From JAPULR01 sp963665075 (lineage in GTDB: Bacteria > Chloroflexota > Dehalococcoidia > Lucifugimonadales > GCA-2712585): a stretch of 64,000 nt of DNA. Each line of letters opens with the position of its first letter. Positions within the stretch are counted from its first letter, which is position 1. The position numbers and the translations under genes are program-made. The notes beneath the pieces were generated by a model that was not told the origin of the DNA, did no database searches, and saw nothing but the letters and a program-made list of their open reading frames with translations. The stretch lies in the NCBI GenBank assembly GCA_963665075.1, contig OY762063.1:1-64000 (forward strand), given 5' to 3'. Positions 23,777 through 32,755 of the stretch are shown one piece after another.

Positions 23777-26700
23777 CTAGGGGGCCACGGCGGGGATGCC
23801 CAGGTCTTGCACCAGGTTGTTGAAGGCGGAAACGTCTTCGTCCATCACCTGCTGAAGTCGCCCAAGCTGGACGCCGATGCGCCCGGAAACGTCGTTGTAG
23901 ACGTCGTAGGATTGGCGGGTGGGGACCCAGTCGGCGCTGGCGACAACGGCGGTGAGGGAGGCGATTTTGACGTTGAGCCGGGTGGGGAAGTTGACCCGGT
24001 CCAGGGGAGCGGAACCGCGGGGCTGGATCAGCTCTTCTTCGATGGTGGCGAGCTTCCCTTCCAGAGCGTCGGCTGAATCCAACACGGAGGCGGGCGCGCC
24101 GGGGCGTTCCTTCCAACCGGCAAGCTGGCCCTTGAGGGTGCGTATGGTGTTGACGGCCTGCTGGGTTTCGGAAAGCTTGTCGCGGATCTTGAGGAGGAGG
24201 TCGAACTGGGCTTCGAGGTCTTGCTGGGTGGCGGGCACCCGCGGGTCTTTGCGAATCTCGAAGGACTGGACAGCGGAGTAGCCGTTGGTGGAGATGCGAA
24301 CCTTGTAGACGCCGGGGGCGGATACGGGCCCGTCCAGGCTCTTGTCGGTGGAGGAGTCGCCCTCAACCTTGGTGGCGGGGGGATAGCGCATGTCCCAGAC
24401 GAAGCGGTTGACGCCGGCGTCGGCGGGAACCTTGGGGCCGTCGGAATCGGCGTTGCTGGAGAAGCATCGGATTTCGCCGCCGTTGGCGTCAAGGAAGGAA
24501 AGGGTAACGTCGTCTTCGGGCTTGTCCTTCAGATAGTAGTTGACGACGACGCCCGCAGGCGGGTTCTTGCCCGCGTCCAGGAAGACCTTTTCGCTGCGGT
24601 TCTCGTCAATCTTGGACTCGTAGAAGGTGACGATGACGCCGGAGGCGAGGGTGTAGTTCTTGCCGGGGCCGCCGGGTCGCTCCGCGCCGGTGGAGGTGAG
24701 GTAGCGGTAGGCGGCGCGGGGCTGGAAGAGGTGGCTGCTTCCGGCGTCGACGCCGTCCTTCATCTGATGGAGGGGCGTCAGGTCGTCGAGAATCCAGAAG
24801 GAGCGTCCGTGGGTGGCGGCGACCAGGTCGTTTTCCTTGACGGCGAGGTCGTGGATGGGAACGACGGGCAGATTCCGCTGGAGGCTCTGCCATCTTCCGC
24901 CGTTGTCGAAGGAGACGTAGACGCCGGACTCGGCGCCGGCGTAGAGGAGGCCCTGCCGGGCGGGGTCCTCGCGGACGACGCGGGTGAACGCGCCGTCGGC
25001 GATGCCGTCGACGATGGCGTCCAGGTGCGTCCGTAATCATCGGTGCGGTAGATGTAGGGGCTGTGGTCGGCCCACTTGTAGCGGGTGGCGGCCAGGTAGG
25101 CGGTGGCGGGGTTGTGGCGGGAAGGCTCGATGGTGCAGATGAGTGCCCAGGGAGGAAGGTCGGGCGGGGTGACGTTGTCCCAGTTCGCGCCGCCGTCGCG
25201 GGAGACGTGGGCGAGGCCGTCGTCGCTTCCTGCCCAGAAAAGGCCCTGCTGGAGAGGGGATTCGGCGAAGGCGAAGATGGTGCAGTAGTGCTCCGCGCCG
25301 GTATCGTCGTAGGTGATGGAGCCGCCGGAGGGGCCCAACTTCGAGTCGTCGTTGCGGGTCAGGTCGGGGCTGATGCACTCCCAGCTGGTGCCGTCGTCGG
25401 TGGACTTGAACAGGTGGTTGCCGGCGGTGAAGAGGACGTTGGGGTCGTGGGGCGAAATCAGGATGGGGAAGGTCCACTGGAAGCGGTAGCGGGCGGCGCG
25501 CGCGCCGTGGCCGCTGGTGACTTCGGGCCAGACGGTGACGCTTCGCACCTGGCCGCTGCTGTGGTCGTAGCGGAGGAGGGAGCCTCCCCCGCCGGGGGAG
25601 CTGCCGATGGCGCCGGAGTAGACGATGTCGGAGTTGTCGGGCCGCACGGCGATGTGACCGCTTTCGGAGGTGCCGACCATGTAGCAGTCGGAGTAGGGGA
25701 TGGCGCCCTTGTGGGAGCGGCTGGGCACGCTCATGGCGGTGTTGTCCTGCTGGGTGCCGTAGACGCGGTAGGGGAAGTTGTTGTCGGTGTCCACGTGGTA
25801 GAACTGGGCGGTGGGCTGGTTGTAAATCGTCGACCAGGTGTCGCCGCCGTTGAAGGAGACGCAGGCGCCGCCGTCGTTGCCTTCAATCATGCGCTGGGGG
25901 TTGTTGGGGTCGATCCAGAGGTCGTGGTTGTCGCCGTGGGGCGTTGTGAGCTGGTTGAAGGTCTTGCCGCCGTCGGTGGACTTCCAGGCGGCCAGGTTGA
26001 GGATGTAGCAGGTGTCGGGGTCCTGGGTGTCGGCGAAGACGTGGTTGTAGTACCAGGGACGGGTGAGAAGGTTGCGGTCTTCGCTGACGCATTGCCAGGT
26101 GTCCCCGCCGTCGTCGGAGCGGTAGAGGCCGTCGTCTTCGGTTTCGATGATGGCCCAGACGCGGTTGGGCTTGGCGGGGGAGACGGCGACGCCGATGCGC
26201 CCCTTGACGCCCTTTGGAAGGCCGGGGTTGTCGGAGATGTCCGTCCAGGAATCGCCGCCGTCGGTGGTCTTGAAGATGCCGCTGCCGGGGCCGCCGCTTT
26301 CGAGGCTCCAGGGGGTGCGGCGGGTCGCCCACATGCCGGCGAAGAGGATTCGCGGGTTGGCGTAGCTCATGGCCAGGTCGGATGCGCCGGTTCGCGGGCC
26401 GCGGGAGAGGACGTGCTGCCAAGACTTGCCGCCGTCTTTGGAACGGTAGACGCCGCGGGCGGCGCTGGCGCCGAAGGGGTCGCCGAGGGCGGCGACGTAG
26501 AGGAGGTTGGCGTCGGAGGGATGGACGCGGATGCGCGCGATGTGGCGGGTGTCGCGGAGGCCGAGGTGCGACCAGGACTTGCCGCCGTTGTTGGTGCCGT
26601 AGACGCCGTCGCCGTGGCAGACGTTGCCGCGGATTTGGGACTCGCCCATGCCGGCGTAGACCACGTTGGGGTCGGACTCGGAGGCGGCGATGGCTCCAAC

Positions 26701-26913
26701 GGCGGCGGAGTTGAAGAAGCCGTCGGAGACGTTTTCCCAGTAGGTGCCGCCGTCGGTGGACTTCCAGACGCCGCCCGCGCAGGCGCCGAAGTAGAAGACG
26801 CCGGGGTTTGAGACGTCGCCGGTGACGGCGACGGAGCGTCCGCCGCGGTGGGGGCCTATGAGTCGCCATTCCATAGTATTCAGCAGGTCGGGATGCACCG
26901 ATGCGTTAGCCAT
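23777..26913 (-). pseudogene. Asp-box (sortilin/VPS10-like) beta-propeller protein, frameshifted
   Basis: Paralogue of the intact 1051-residue protein at 45219-48374. From ATG 26913 the frame runs about 631 codons (MEWRLIGPHRGGRSVAVTGD, then many S-x-D-G-G-x-x-W Asp-box repeats) to 25021. There YIYRTDDYGRTW becomes nonsense. A shift of one base restores the expected DAIVDGIADGAFTRVVREDP, and the frame then continues to 23777 with the C-terminal immunoglobulin-like and helical domains (FEIRKDPRVPATQQDLEAQFDLLLKIRDKL). One missing G in the codon junction at 25020/25021 explains it. It could be a true recent mutation or a sequencing error; the rest of both parts is well preserved. Such proteins are usually labelled glycosyl hydrolases but their activity is unknown. 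Confidence 0.8.
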
Positions 26914-26990
26914 TTACAGCCTCCGATTGTGATTGCGCCCCGTGATTCAGGGCGCGCGGGTTTGTGTGGGGGATTGGGTAGCTGTTTGGC

Positions 26991-27019
26991 AGATTAGCAT
27001 TGAGGGTTGGGGCTGTCAA
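26991..27019 (-). promoter_or_regulatory. Promoter A1 of the propeller gene (duplicated block)
   Basis: On the minus strand TTGACA (27014-27019), 17-bp spacer, TAATCT (26991-26996). It lies in a roughly 75-bp block (26944-27020) that is nearly repeated at 29773-29857 ahead of the alpha/beta hydrolase gene, including GGATTGGGTAGCTGTTTGGC. Confidence 0.65.
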
Positions 27020-27062
27020 CGTAAGGGTTTGTAGGCAGCTTCGTTGTCGAGCTTGATGTTTC

Positions 27063-27125
27063 TCACCATAGCGGCGCGATACCATCCAGGTCGAAGATTA
27101 TGGCGTCAAATTTGGACGTGGACAT
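27063..27125 (-). pseudogene. Remnant of a HAD-family hydrolase N-terminus
   Basis: Minus-strand reading from ATG 27125 gives MSTSKFDAIIFDLDGIAPLW then a stop. FDAIIFDLDGI is the hallmark first motif of HAD phosphatases, with the nucleophile and acid/base Asp. The rest of a HAD gene is absent. It is more likely the relic of a lost gene than a functional peptide. Confidence 0.4.
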
Positions 27126-27139
27126 CGTATGCCTCAGCA

Positions 27140-27181
27140 TTGAAATTTAACGATATTTTTGTTATAACTATACACAGTATA
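27140..27181 (+). promoter_or_regulatory. Promoter and operator 1 of the HTH-inositol-phosphate synthase gene
   Basis: TTGAAA (27140-27145), 17-bp spacer, TATAAC (27163-27168). Directly after the -10 is the perfect inverted repeat TATAC-ACA-GTATA (27169-27181), over the expected transcription start. It would block initiation if bound. Confidence 0.65.
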
Positions 27182-27250
27182 TACCGCGCAATGCTAATTT
27201 CTGGTATTTGAACTTAGATATACTTGCTTTTCTTGAGGTTGAATAACGAA

Positions 27251-27263
27251 TATACAGTTTATA
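27251..27263 (+). promoter_or_regulatory. Operator 2, abutting the ribosome-binding site
   Basis: TATAC-AGT-TTATA, matching the reverse complement of operator 1 at 11 of 13 positions, 82 bp downstream of it. It ends where the AGGTGG Shine-Dalgarno (27263-27268) starts, before the TTG start codon. Confidence 0.5.
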
Positions 27264-27272
27264 GGTGGCAAA

Positions 27273-28778
27273 TTGAACATTGCGAGAAGGATAATCGACC
27301 GCTTTGGCGGGCAGTCTACACTGGCGGCGCTTCTGGGGAAACGTCAGAGCACGATACAGCATTGGGCTAAGGTAGGGCGGATTCCGGCCCAATGGCATGA
27401 ACCTTTGATGAGTTTGGCGATCCAACAAGGCATCAGTCTCGAACCCAAGGATTTTGTAACCACAGAGTCCCCTCACATAGAGCCGGCAGGGGGTAAGCTC
27501 GGCGTATTGCTTGTGGGACTAGGGGCTGTTTCCTCGACATTTATCGCCGGCGTAGAGCATATTCGACGGGGGACAGGGCTTCCTATCGGTTCGATTTCCC
27601 AACTTTCCACAATGCGCTTGGGAAAGCGAACCGAAAATAGGACGCCTCTCATACGTGACTTCGTTCCAATCGCAGAACCTGGCCAGCTGGTTTTTGGCGC
27701 GTGGGATCCCATCCCCGATGACGCTTATGAAGCCGCGATTAAGAGTGGCGTCCTGGCCCGCTACGAGGAGATTGATCCCATTGCCGACTTTCTGAAGTCA
27801 ATTCAACCCATGCCGGCAGTGTTTTCTGAGGGCTACGTCAGACGGATCAATGGAGCGAATGTCAAGACTTGCGGATCGCACTTAGCTGCCGCAGAGGCCA
27901 TCAGGGAAGACATCCGACGTTTCAAGGAAGAAAACAGGTGCGATCGTCTGGTGATGATCTGGTGTGCGTCCACCGAAAAGCACATCGTACCAACCATGAT
28001 TCACCAAGACTTGGAATCCTTCATCGGCGGACTTCACGACGATGACAGTAACATCGCTCCCTCCATGATATATGCGTATGCCGCACTAATGGAGGGCGTT
28101 CCCTTCGTAAACGGAGCTCCCAACCTTACCGTAGACATTCAGGCCTTGGAGAAACTGGCGAGGGACAATGGAGTCCCTATTTGTGGCAAGGACTTCAAAA
28201 CGGGTCAAACTCTGGTCAAGACCGTGATTGGCCCGATGTTGAAGGCAAGAATGTTGGGCATGGATGGCTGGTTTTCCACGAATATCCTCGGCAACCGGGA
28301 TGGCGAAGTGCTTGATGAACCTGAGAATTTTCGGACAAAGGAAGAGTCGAAACTGGGAGTATTAGAGCATATTCTACAACCGGACTTGTATCCTGATTTA
28401 TATGCCGACGCCTACCACAAGGTGCGGATCAACTACTATCCGCCCCGTGGCGACAATAAGGAGGGCTGGGATAGTGTTGATCTCTTTGGCTGGCTGGGTC
28501 GCAGGATGCAACTGAAGGTGAATTTCCTCTGCTCAGACTCAATTCTTGCCGCACCTCTTGTTTTGGACCTGGTGTTGTTTATGGACCTGGCCCAACGCGC
28601 CGGCATGAGTGGCATCCAGGAGTGGTTGTCATTCTATTTTAAGAGCCCGCAGCATGCGCCCTCCGTATATCCCGAGCATGATTTGTTCATCCAGCAGACA
28701 AAACTCAAGAACACCCTGAGGTGGCTAATGGGCGAGGACCAGATTACCCACTTGGGATTGGAATACTATCGCACCTGA
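27273..28778 (+). CDS. Inositol-1-phosphate synthase fused to an N-terminal HTH domain
   Basis: 501 residues, TTG start. Residues 75-501 are a myo-inositol-1-phosphate synthase, which makes inositol-1-phosphate from glucose-6-phosphate with NAD. It has the dinucleotide loop GVLLVGLGAVSST (79-90), FVNGAPNLTVD, and the active-site segment CGKDFKTGQTLVKTVIGPM, followed by STNILGNRDG. Residues 1-60 (IIDRFGGQSTLAALLGKRQSTIQHWAKVGRIPAQWHEPLMSLAIQQGI) form a helix-turn-helix domain of the YdaS/carph-isopro type, not found in standard inositol synthases. Codon use is less GC-biased than in neighbours, suggesting transfer. Two matching operators flank its promoter and ribosome site, so autoregulation by the enzyme itself is a reasonable inference. 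Confidence 0.88.
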   Translation: MNIARRIIDRFGGQSTLAALLGKRQSTIQHWAKVGRIPAQWHEPLMSLAIQQGISLEPKDFVTTESPHIEPAGGKLGVLLVGLGAVSSTFIAGVEHIRRGTGLPIGSISQLSTMRLGKRTENRTPLIRDFVPIAEPGQLVFGAWDPIPDDAYEAAIKSGVLARYEEIDPIADFLKSIQPMPAVFSEGYVRRINGANVKTCGSHLAAAEAIREDIRRFKEENRCDRLVMIWCASTEKHIVPTMIHQDLESFIGGLHDDDSNIAPSMIYAYAALMEGVPFVNGAPNLTVDIQALEKLARDNGVPICGKDFKTGQTLVKTVIGPMLKARMLGMDGWFSTNILGNRDGEVLDEPENFRTKEESKLGVLEHILQPDLYPDLYADAYHKVRINYYPPRGDNKEGWDSVDLFGWLGRRMQLKVNFLCSDSILAAPLVLDLVLFMDLAQRAGMSGIQEWLSFYFKSPQHAPSVYPEHDLFIQQTKLKNTLRWLMGEDQITHLGLEYYRT

Positions 28779-28822
28779 ACCATCGGCTGAAGATGGAGCG
28801 GTAGAGTGTTGGGAGAATTTGG

Positions 28823-29716
28823 TCACGACATACCGGCGTCTACGTTGTTCAGGTAATCACGGACGGTCGACAGAAATAACTGCTTTTCCTCGAAGTGTGC
28901 CCAGTGGGAACTGTTTTTGAATACGGTAGTCTCTGCCTGCTGGAACAGGCTGGCATACCAGCAGATGGCCTCCGGGGTGCTGGTGTCGTAGCGACCGCAG
29001 GTGAGGAGGGTGGGCGTCTCTATTTCGCCGAGCCGGGTGGTTCTTTCGTAGTTTTCGAGATTTCCCGAAATCCTGAAGGGTATGTCGCCCCACATGATTC
29101 TGTTGATTTCCACGTTTCTCTCCCGCATGACTTCGCTTATTATCGGGGGCCAGGGAATGAGGTTGCGTAACATGTGCCGCATTCTAAATTCCAATACCGC
29201 AGTTTTGTAATCCGTGGCGAGTCCGGGCTCGCCTTCTTCGTGACGATTCAGGATGGCTTGCATTTTATCGGGTAGGGATTCTCTGAGTTTGTACTGGTCA
29301 TTCTTGCATCTTTTGGCGCTTAGGTAGGGACTTTGCAGGACGAGGCTTCTGATCCCGACGGGTTTGCGCAGGGCGTAGTCAACGACGACCATGCTGCCCC
29401 AGGAGTATCCCAGGATGTGGACGGGGCCGGGGGCAAGGCTGTTTCTGACCTGCTCGAGTTCGTCAACGAAGCGGTCTAGGCGCCACAGGTTTGCGTCATC
29501 GGGACGGTCGGACTTACCGCAGCCGAGCTGATCGTAGAAGATGACGGGCCTGTTTGCGCTGAGAGCTTCGAGGGGCTGAAGCTGTCGGTGGGGGATGCCT
29601 GGGCCGCCGTGAACGACGATGAGGGGAGTCGCGTCGGGGCCGGAAATAGTGCGGCAGTGGACGCGTCCACCGGGGACAGAGATGAAGGTTTCGGTGGATT
29701 CGGGCAATGGAGTCAA
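28823..29716 (-). CDS. Alpha/beta hydrolase, proline iminopeptidase-like
   Basis: 297 residues from a TTG at 29716. HGGPG (36-40) forms the oxyanion region, GYSWGS has the nucleophile Ser105, GRYDTSTPE the Asp and SSHWAHFE the His, so the triad is complete. This is the layout of proline iminopeptidases and related epoxide/ester hydrolases (family S33). The Shine-Dalgarno is poor. An 11-codon open frame from ATG 29748 ends with TGA overlapping this start (TTGA), which may couple translation. It shares its promoter block with the propeller gene at 26913. Confidence 0.85.
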   Translation of the reverse strand: MTPLPESTETFISVPGGRVHCRTISGPDATPLIVVHGGPGIPHRQLQPLEALSANRPVIFYDQLGCGKSDRPDDANLWRLDRFVDELEQVRNSLAPGPVHILGYSWGSMVVVDYALRKPVGIRSLVLQSPYLSAKRCKNDQYKLRESLPDKMQAILNRHEEGEPGLATDYKTAVLEFRMRHMLRNLIPWPPIISEVMRERNVEINRIMWGDIPFRISGNLENYERTTRLGEIETPTLLTCGRYDTSTPEAICWYASLFQQAETTVFKNSSHWAHFEEKQLFLSTVRDYLNNVDAGMS

Positions 29717-29827
29717 TCGAGTCCCAGGAGAGTGGGGAGAGTGTTCATGTGTTGGAAGGTTTCCACGCCGAGGGATTCAGGGCACGCGAATTTTAGTTGA
29801 TGGTGGGGGATTGGGTAGCTGTTTGGC

Positions 29828-29856
29828 AGATTAGCACTGCCCACTGAGGCTGTCAA
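29828..29856 (-). promoter_or_regulatory. Promoter A2 of the alpha/beta hydrolase gene (duplicated block)
   Basis: On the minus strand TTGACA (29851-29856), 17-bp spacer, TAATCT (29828-29833): the same -35, -10 and spacer length as promoter A1 at 26991-27019, within the repeated block 29773-29857. Confidence 0.65.
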
Positions 29857-29866
29857 TGAAGGTGAG

Positions 29867-30202
29867 CTACACGCTTACGAGGGCGTCTATGGTTGTGCCG
29901 AGGGCTTTGGCGATTCGCGTCAATGCCGAGATGGAGCCTGATTTGCGACCGCGTTCAATTTCGGAGAGGTAGCTCACGGCAAGGCCGGTGTTGTCTGACA
30001 ACTCTTGCAGGGTGAGGCCGCGATATTCACGGAAGGCTTGAATCGGGGTTGCGCCGTTCATCATTGCTACGGCCGGCTCATGCGGAATACGGACGCCGTC
30101 GTCTGCTTCCATTGCGGCCAGGATGTCTTCGAGATCTTCGCTGCGTTCGATTAGCGTGTCGTATTCTTCGCGGGTGATGGTAATGGTCTCTTTGTTAGTC
30201 AT
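29867..30202 (-). CDS. XRE-family transcriptional regulator
   Basis: 111 residues. The N-terminal helix MTNKETITITREEYDTLIERSEDLEDI is of the type found in antitoxin-like XRE proteins. Residues 55-110 are a Cro/CI helix-turn-helix (AFREYRGLTLQELSDNTGLAVSYLSEIERGRKSGSISALTRIAKALGTTID). No toxin gene is adjacent. It lies upstream of the hydrolase on the same strand, but that gene has its own promoter. Probable autoregulator. Confidence 0.88.
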   Translation of the reverse strand: MTNKETITITREEYDTLIERSEDLEDILAAMEADDGVRIPHEPAVAMMNGATPIQAFREYRGLTLQELSDNTGLAVSYLSEIERGRKSGSISALTRIAKALGTTIDALVSV

Positions 30203-30208
30203 TTTGAT

Positions 30209-30237
30209 ATTTTCGCAAAAAGAGAAAAACGTTTCAA
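30209..30237 (-). promoter_or_regulatory. Possible promoter for a leaderless XRE mRNA
   Basis: On the minus strand TTGAAA (30232-30237), 17-bp spacer, GAAAAT (30209-30214), only 6 bp before the ATG. No Shine-Dalgarno is visible, so transcription could begin at the start codon. The stretch CGCAAAAAGAGAAAAACG between the boxes is a near mirror repeat. Confidence 0.35.
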
Positions 30238-30274
30238 CATCGGTTCACCTTCCTATTCAGGACGAGGCGCGGTG

Positions 30275-30303
30275 TTGACAGGGTTGGGGTTGGGCAATAA
30301 GTT
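30275..30303 (+). promoter_or_regulatory. Promoter of the amidase gene
   Basis: TTGACA (30275-30280), 17-bp spacer, TAAGTT (30298-30303). An AGGAGG at 30330-30335 precedes the GTG start at 30342. Confidence 0.5.
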
Positions 30304-30341
30304 TGGGGAGTTGGCGGACATTCGGGATAGGAGGCGGGATT

Positions 30342-31733
30342 GTGTTGGATTTGAGCAGGGCGACTATTGTTGAGGCGGGGCGGGAGATGGCGGCGGGGCG
30401 GCTTTCGCCGGTGGAGCTTGTGGAGACTACGCTTCGCAGGATTGAGAGGCTGAATGCGACGCTGAAGGCGTACTTGACAGTATGCGCGGAGTATGCGACG
30501 GAGCGGGCGCGTCAGGCGGAGGCGGAGATGACGTCGGGTCGGTATCGGGGGCCGCTGCACGGGATTCCGTATAGCTTGAAGGACGTGATTGCGACGAAGG
30601 ACGTGCGGACGACGTTCGGGCATCCGCGTCTGCACGATTTTCAGCCGGAGGAGGACGCGACGGTGCGGCGGCTTCTGGACGACGCCGGGGCGATTCTGGT
30701 GGGGAAGGTGTATTCGCAGATTGGGCGGGGGGATTCGTTGGTGGACTGCTGCAATCCGTGGGACGTGACGAGAAGTCCGGGCACGTCCAGCAGCGGGTCG
30801 GGGTCGGCGGTGGCGGCGGGTCTGGGGCTGTTGTCGATAGGGACGGATACGGGAGGGTCGGTGCGGCATCCGGCGAGCAGCTGCAACCTGGCGGGGATTC
30901 GGGCGACTTTCGGGCGGGTGAGTCGTCACGGAGTGCTGGCCCCTTCGTGGTCGCACGACCAGGCGGGGCCGCTGACGCGGACGGTTGCGGACAACGCGCT
31001 GGCGATGGAGACGCTGGCGCGATTCGACCCGCTGGATCCAATCAGCGTGGAGAGGCCGGCGGAGAAGTTCGCGGAGTTGATGAAGGGGGACGTGAAGGGG
31101 CTGCGAATCGGCGTACCGACGGACCGGTGGTTGTGGGAACGGGAGGTTGAGGAGGTGGAGTCGCTGGCGCGGGCGGCCATCGGGGTGTTGGAGGGGCTGG
31201 GGGCGTCGGTGCGGGAGGTGTCGCTGCCGCTGGCGTCGGAGAACCGGGCGGTGCACTTCAAGCTGAGCCAGCCGGAATCCTACGTCTATTGGACGAGCAA
31301 TTTCAGTCGGGAGATTCTGGAGGGGTGGGAGGAGATTCGGCCCGGCATCGAGGCGGGAAGAAGTCAGCCCTTTGCGGTGTATATGGAAGGGCAGATGGAG
31401 GCGGCGCGGATACGGCGGGAGGTTGAGGCGGCGTTGTCTGAGGTGGACGTGATTGCGACGCCGACGGGGAGTACGTTGGGGGACAGGTGCGACGCGACTA
31501 CGGCGATGATTCGGGGTCGGGAGGTGCCGGCGCGGTCTAGGGCGGTTTACATAAACGGGATAGCCAGCCTGATGGGGATGCCGGCGATTTCGGTTCCGTG
31601 CGGGTTCGCGTTGGGGGATCGGATGCCGGTGGGTTTGCAACTGATGGGGCCGAAGTTCAGCGAGGGCCTGCTCTTCCGCGCCGCCAACGCCTACCAGCAA
31701 GCGACGGGGTGGCACAAGCGGGTGCCGGTTTGA
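30342..31733 (+). CDS. Amidase signature-family hydrolase (GatA-like)
   Basis: 463 residues from the GTG at 30342, chosen for its AGGAGG. The amidase signature triad is visible: Lys in YSLKDVIATKD, cis-Ser in GTSSSGSGSAVAAG, and nucleophile Ser in GTDTGGSVRHPAS. It is preceded by LSPVELVETTLRRIERLN, as in GatA and related amidases. No gatB or gatC neighbours occur, so it is probably a stand-alone amide or hydrazide hydrolase. Third codon positions are strongly G-rich. A second amidase of the same family is at 61583. Confidence 0.88.
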   Translation: MLDLSRATIVEAGREMAAGRLSPVELVETTLRRIERLNATLKAYLTVCAEYATERARQAEAEMTSGRYRGPLHGIPYSLKDVIATKDVRTTFGHPRLHDFQPEEDATVRRLLDDAGAILVGKVYSQIGRGDSLVDCCNPWDVTRSPGTSSSGSGSAVAAGLGLLSIGTDTGGSVRHPASSCNLAGIRATFGRVSRHGVLAPSWSHDQAGPLTRTVADNALAMETLARFDPLDPISVERPAEKFAELMKGDVKGLRIGVPTDRWLWEREVEEVESLARAAIGVLEGLGASVREVSLPLASENRAVHFKLSQPESYVYWTSNFSREILEGWEEIRPGIEAGRSQPFAVYMEGQMEAARIRREVEAALSEVDVIATPTGSTLGDRCDATTAMIRGREVPARSRAVYINGIASLMGMPAISVPCGFALGDRMPVGLQLMGPKFSEGLLFRAANAYQQATGWHKRVPV

Positions 31734-31819
31734 GAGGATGAGTTACGGATACAAGCAACCTAGATGGTACAATCAAGATTGGCATAAAAAGGTCGTGATT
31801 CTGATGGGAGAATAATTCG

Positions 31820-32755
31820 ATGTCGCTTACTAGTAACTTGATTGACAAGAAGAGTCCAGTTTTCCAGTTCTTGTCATCTCAATTTTCCAATCATAGAGCG
31901 TTCCTTAGTGCACCCCGAAAGGAAATGAGGCTTGCACATACCATTTTACCTACTAATGCCACATCTCATCCTTGGGCGACGATAGGAACCGCTCTGGATT
32001 ATCGCCTTCGCTATTATTTCAATGTATCACCCACTGAGGAACTGATCGCTTCTAAAGCCGCAACCCTCATCCGTATGTATGCTGCATCCGTCGGAGGCAT
32101 ACCGGAACTTCCCAACTCTTTTGACTTCTTCAGTAATCTGGACGCATTCCTTTTGGAAGTAAGGCCCGAAGGTCGTAGGCTTTTCAAAACTGACGAAGAT
32201 AAGTTAAACCGTTACTGCTATATTTTGGCTTTGTATGATCAGCTTTTTCGAGCCGGCCCGACGATCAATTCCCCGCTATATGGCAGACCGATTGAAGGCG
32301 CTGAGGAATTGTTGACCATACCCTCGTCCGAAGCAGTGAATGACATGCGGGTGTTATCTTGGAAATTCTACGATGATTTCCAGCATCTTTTTTCGCTGCC
32401 ATTTGTACTGAATCCAACTTTTGAAGGATCGGTAAAGATTGGAGGCGCTGATGCTGACCTAATCGTCGACGGAACATTGATTGACATCAAGACAACAAAA
32501 AAGCGAGAAATCGATCGGGATTGGCTATGGCAAATTATGGGATACGTGCTTCTGGACTATTCGGATACATATAAAATTACGAGTATCGGCCTCTATTTGA
32601 CCCGACAGGGCATGCTTTTGAAATGGGACATGAGAGAAGTCTTGGCTTTTCTCTATAAGGGGAAACCGAAAAGCCTTGAGCAATTGAGAGACGAGTTTAA
32701 GGAGATAGTGAACAGTCTGCCAAGCTCAAACTCGACCGCGGATTTGACTGGCTAG
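31820..32755 (+). CDS. PD-(D/E)XK-type nuclease-like protein
   Basis: 311 residues. No named family recognised. GGADADLIVDGTLIDIKTTKK gives D213-x8-D222-I-K224, followed by Gln238 (WLWQIMGY): the core of PD-(D/E)XK nucleases of the RecB/Cas4-like group. The N-terminal 200 residues are helical with no known motif. It is AT-richer than its neighbours. It converges with a ParB-like gene, 3' ends overlapping by 4 bp. The pair looks like an acquired module, perhaps for DNA defence or plasmid-type maintenance. Confidence 0.6.
   Translation: MSLTSNLIDKKSPVFQFLSSQFSNHRAFLSAPRKEMRLAHTILPTNATSHPWATIGTALDYRLRYYFNVSPTEELIASKAATLIRMYAASVGGIPELPNSFDFFSNLDAFLLEVRPEGRRLFKTDEDKLNRYCYILALYDQLFRAGPTINSPLYGRPIEGAEELLTIPSSEAVNDMRVLSWKFYDDFQHLFSLPFVLNPTFEGSVKIGGADADLIVDGTLIDIKTTKKREIDRDWLWQIMGYVLLDYSDTYKITSIGLYLTRQGMLLKWDMREVLAFLYKGKPKSLEQLRDEFKEIVNSLPSSNSTADLTG

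Noticed and set aside
25063..26811. 582-codon plus-strand frame opposite the propeller gene
   Set aside because: Gly/Val/Ala-rich antisense shadow produced by high GC; no start signal or motif.
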